The notes beneath the pieces are model-generated. The model made no database searches. It was not told the DNA's origin and saw only the letters and a program-made list of their open reading frames with translations. This document shows, one piece after another, positions 62,813 through 64,000 of a stretch of 64,000 bases of DNA; positions within the stretch are counted from its first letter, which is position 1, and every line of letters begins with the position of its first letter. The stretch lies in NCBI RefSeq assembly GCF_029871245.1, contig NZ_SSON01000038.1, positions 1 through 64,000 of the forward strand. The letters are read 5' to 3'. This DNA is from Pseudomonas sp. BN102. Its GTDB lineage: Bacteria > Pseudomonadota > Gammaproteobacteria > Pseudomonadales > Pseudomonadaceae. The translations under genes were made by a program, and so were the position numbers.

Positions 62813-64000
62813 ATGAATCCCCTACCCATAGACGCCGCCCTGCCCGACCTGCGGGCCGCCCTGCAAACCCGCGACGAGGCCGTGCTGGAGGCACCGCCCG
62901 GCGCCGGCAAGACCACCCGCGTGCCCCTCGCCCTGCTCGACGAGCCCTGGCTGGCCGGGCAGAGCATCCTCATGCTGGAGCCGCGTCGCCTGGCCGCCCG
63001 CGCCGCCGCCGAGCGCCTGGCCAGCGAACTGGGCGAACAGGTCGGCGAAAGGGTCGGTTACCGCATCCGCCTGGAGTCGAAGGTTGGCCCACGCACGCGC
63101 ATCGAGGTGGTCACCGAAGGCATCCTCGCCCGCCGCCTGCAGGAGGACCCCGCGCTGGAAGGAGTCGGCCTGGTGATATTCGACGAATTCCACGAGCGCA
63201 GCCTCGACGCCGACCTGGCCCTGGCCCTCTGCCTCAACGGCCGCGCGCTGTTGCGTGACGAGCCGCCGCTGAAGGTCCTGCTGATGTCCGCCACCCTGGA
63301 GGGCGAGCGTCTGTCGCGCCTGCTGGATGACGCGCCGGTGGTGCGCAGCGAAGGCCGCATGTATCCGGTGGAGCAGCGCTGGGGCCGGCCGGCCGCGCCC
63401 GGCGAGGCGCTGGAGCCCAAGGTGGTGCAGACGGTACTCCAGGCGCTGGCCGACGAGCCCGGCAGCCTGCTGGTGTTCCTGCCCGGCCAGGCGGAGATCC
63501 GCCGCGTCGCCGAGCAACTGGCCAAGCGCCTGGACGGGCGTGGCGACATCCTGCTCTGCCCGTTGCATGGCGAACTGGACCTGGCCGCCCAGCGCGCGGC
63601 CATCGAGCCGGCGCCGACGGGCAAGCGCAAGCTGGTGCTGGCCACCAACATCGCCGAGACCAGCCTGACCATCGACGGCGTGCGCGTCGTGGTGGATGCC
63701 GGCCTGGAGCGGGTGCCGCGCTTCGACCCGGCCAGCGGTATGACCCGGCTGGATACCCAACGCATCTCCCGCGCTTCCGCCACCCAGCGCGCCGGCCGTG
63801 CCGGGCGGCTGCAGCCGGGTGCCTGCTACCGGCTCTGGTCGGAAGCGCAGCACGAACAATTGGCCGCCCACGGCAGCGCGGAAATCCTCCAGGCCGACCT
63901 CGCTGGCCTGGCCCTGCAGCTGGCGCGCTGGGGCGTTGGCGATCCCAACGAACTGGCCTGGCTCGACCCGCCGCCGGCCGCGGCTTACGCCCAGGGCCGC
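62813..64000 (+). CDS. hrpB: ATP-dependent helicase HrpB (3' part outside the window)
   Basis: First 396 codons of a DEAH-box helicase; the frame is open to the right edge. Walker A EAPPGAGKTTRVP, motif II FDEFHERS, motif III MSATLEG, and ASATQRAGRAGR of motif VI. The family is RNA/DNA helicases of about 840 residues, so roughly half is missing here. HrpB affects expression or RNA handling in proteobacteria; its precise substrate is unclear. GGAG precedes the ATG. Confidence 0.93.
   Translation, partial: MNPLPIDAALPDLRAALQTRDEAVLEAPPGAGKTTRVPLALLDEPWLAGQSILMLEPRRLAARAAAERLASELGEQVGERVGYRIRLESKVGPRTRIEVVTEGILARRLQEDPALEGVGLVIFDEFHERSLDADLALALCLNGRALLRDEPPLKVLLMSATLEGERLSRLLDDAPVVRSEGRMYPVEQRWGRPAAPGEALEPKVVQTVLQALADEPGSLLVFLPGQAEIRRVAEQLAKRLDGRGDILLCPLHGELDLAAQRAAIEPAPTGKRKLVLATNIAETSLTIDGVRVVVDAGLERVPRFDPASGMTRLDTQRISRASATQRAGRAGRLQPGACYRLWSEAQHEQLAAHGSAEILQADLAGLALQLARWGVGDPNELAWLDPPPAAAYAQGR

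Overview
The window is GC-rich, densely coded chromosomal DNA from a Pseudomonas, most likely a lineage near P. aeruginosa or P. resinovorans. The evidence is the gene content and order: from mpl (9109) to hrpB (right edge) the genes follow, as far as I recall, the P. aeruginosa PAO1 segment PA4020 to PA3961, run in descending order. I see no rRNA, tRNA, CRISPR array, insertion sequence, integrase or phage gene. The accessory features are short extragenic repeats of two families and several local regulatory structures.

Left part (1-9003), metabolic modules. An ExaC/AldB-type aldehyde dehydrogenase (minus) faces a sigma-54 activator of the AcoR type (plus); the gap between them holds a good -24/-12 promoter aimed at the dehydrogenase and a perfect upstream palindrome. 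Next is a 2-aminoethylphosphonate (AEP) module: phnX, an MFS carrier and phnW on the minus strand, with a divergent LysR regulator. The AT-rich gap between phnW and the LysR gene carries two spaced palindromes.

Middle part (9109-35363), envelope and housekeeping. It runs mpl-ubiX-lipoprotein; ybaK, an MBL hydrolase, an NAD(P)-binding protein, and a lipoprotein combining about 12 MORN repeats with a C13 (legumain/caspase-like) peptidase; phaJ4; lrgAB; a Lon-N protein; a DedA-PAP2 fusion overlapping mpg; a methyltransferase; and an alpha/beta hydrolase with a PilZ-like tail. The long rod-shape and septation run follows: proA-nadD-rsfS-rlmH-mrdA-rodA-mltB-rlpA-dacC-ybeD-lipB, convergent with lipA and a second MltB-type lytic transglycosylase.

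Right part (35422-64000). A 51-codon arfA gene with the hairpin expected for nonstop-mRNA control is followed by holA-lptE-leuS, divergent ybeL-ydcF, lnt-corC-ybeY-ybeZ-miaB, a DUF1820 gene, a Sel1 protein, hemL, thiE-thiD, ladS, tetR-aidB, amn, an NAPE-PLD-like lipoprotein, rluE, a DUF2788 protein, an Lrp-family regulator, a MAPEG protein, a FieF-like CDF transporter, a lipoprotein, and hrpB cut by the window end. 

Most of the window is conserved core genome. The most interesting points are the arfA nonstop hairpin, the MORN-C13 lipoprotein, the Lrp-type operator pair facing an apparently gene-free terminated transcript (60511-60826), the nested palindrome on the tetR-aidB start codon, the A9 slippery run between the two domains of RlpA, and the hydrolase with a PilZ-like tail.
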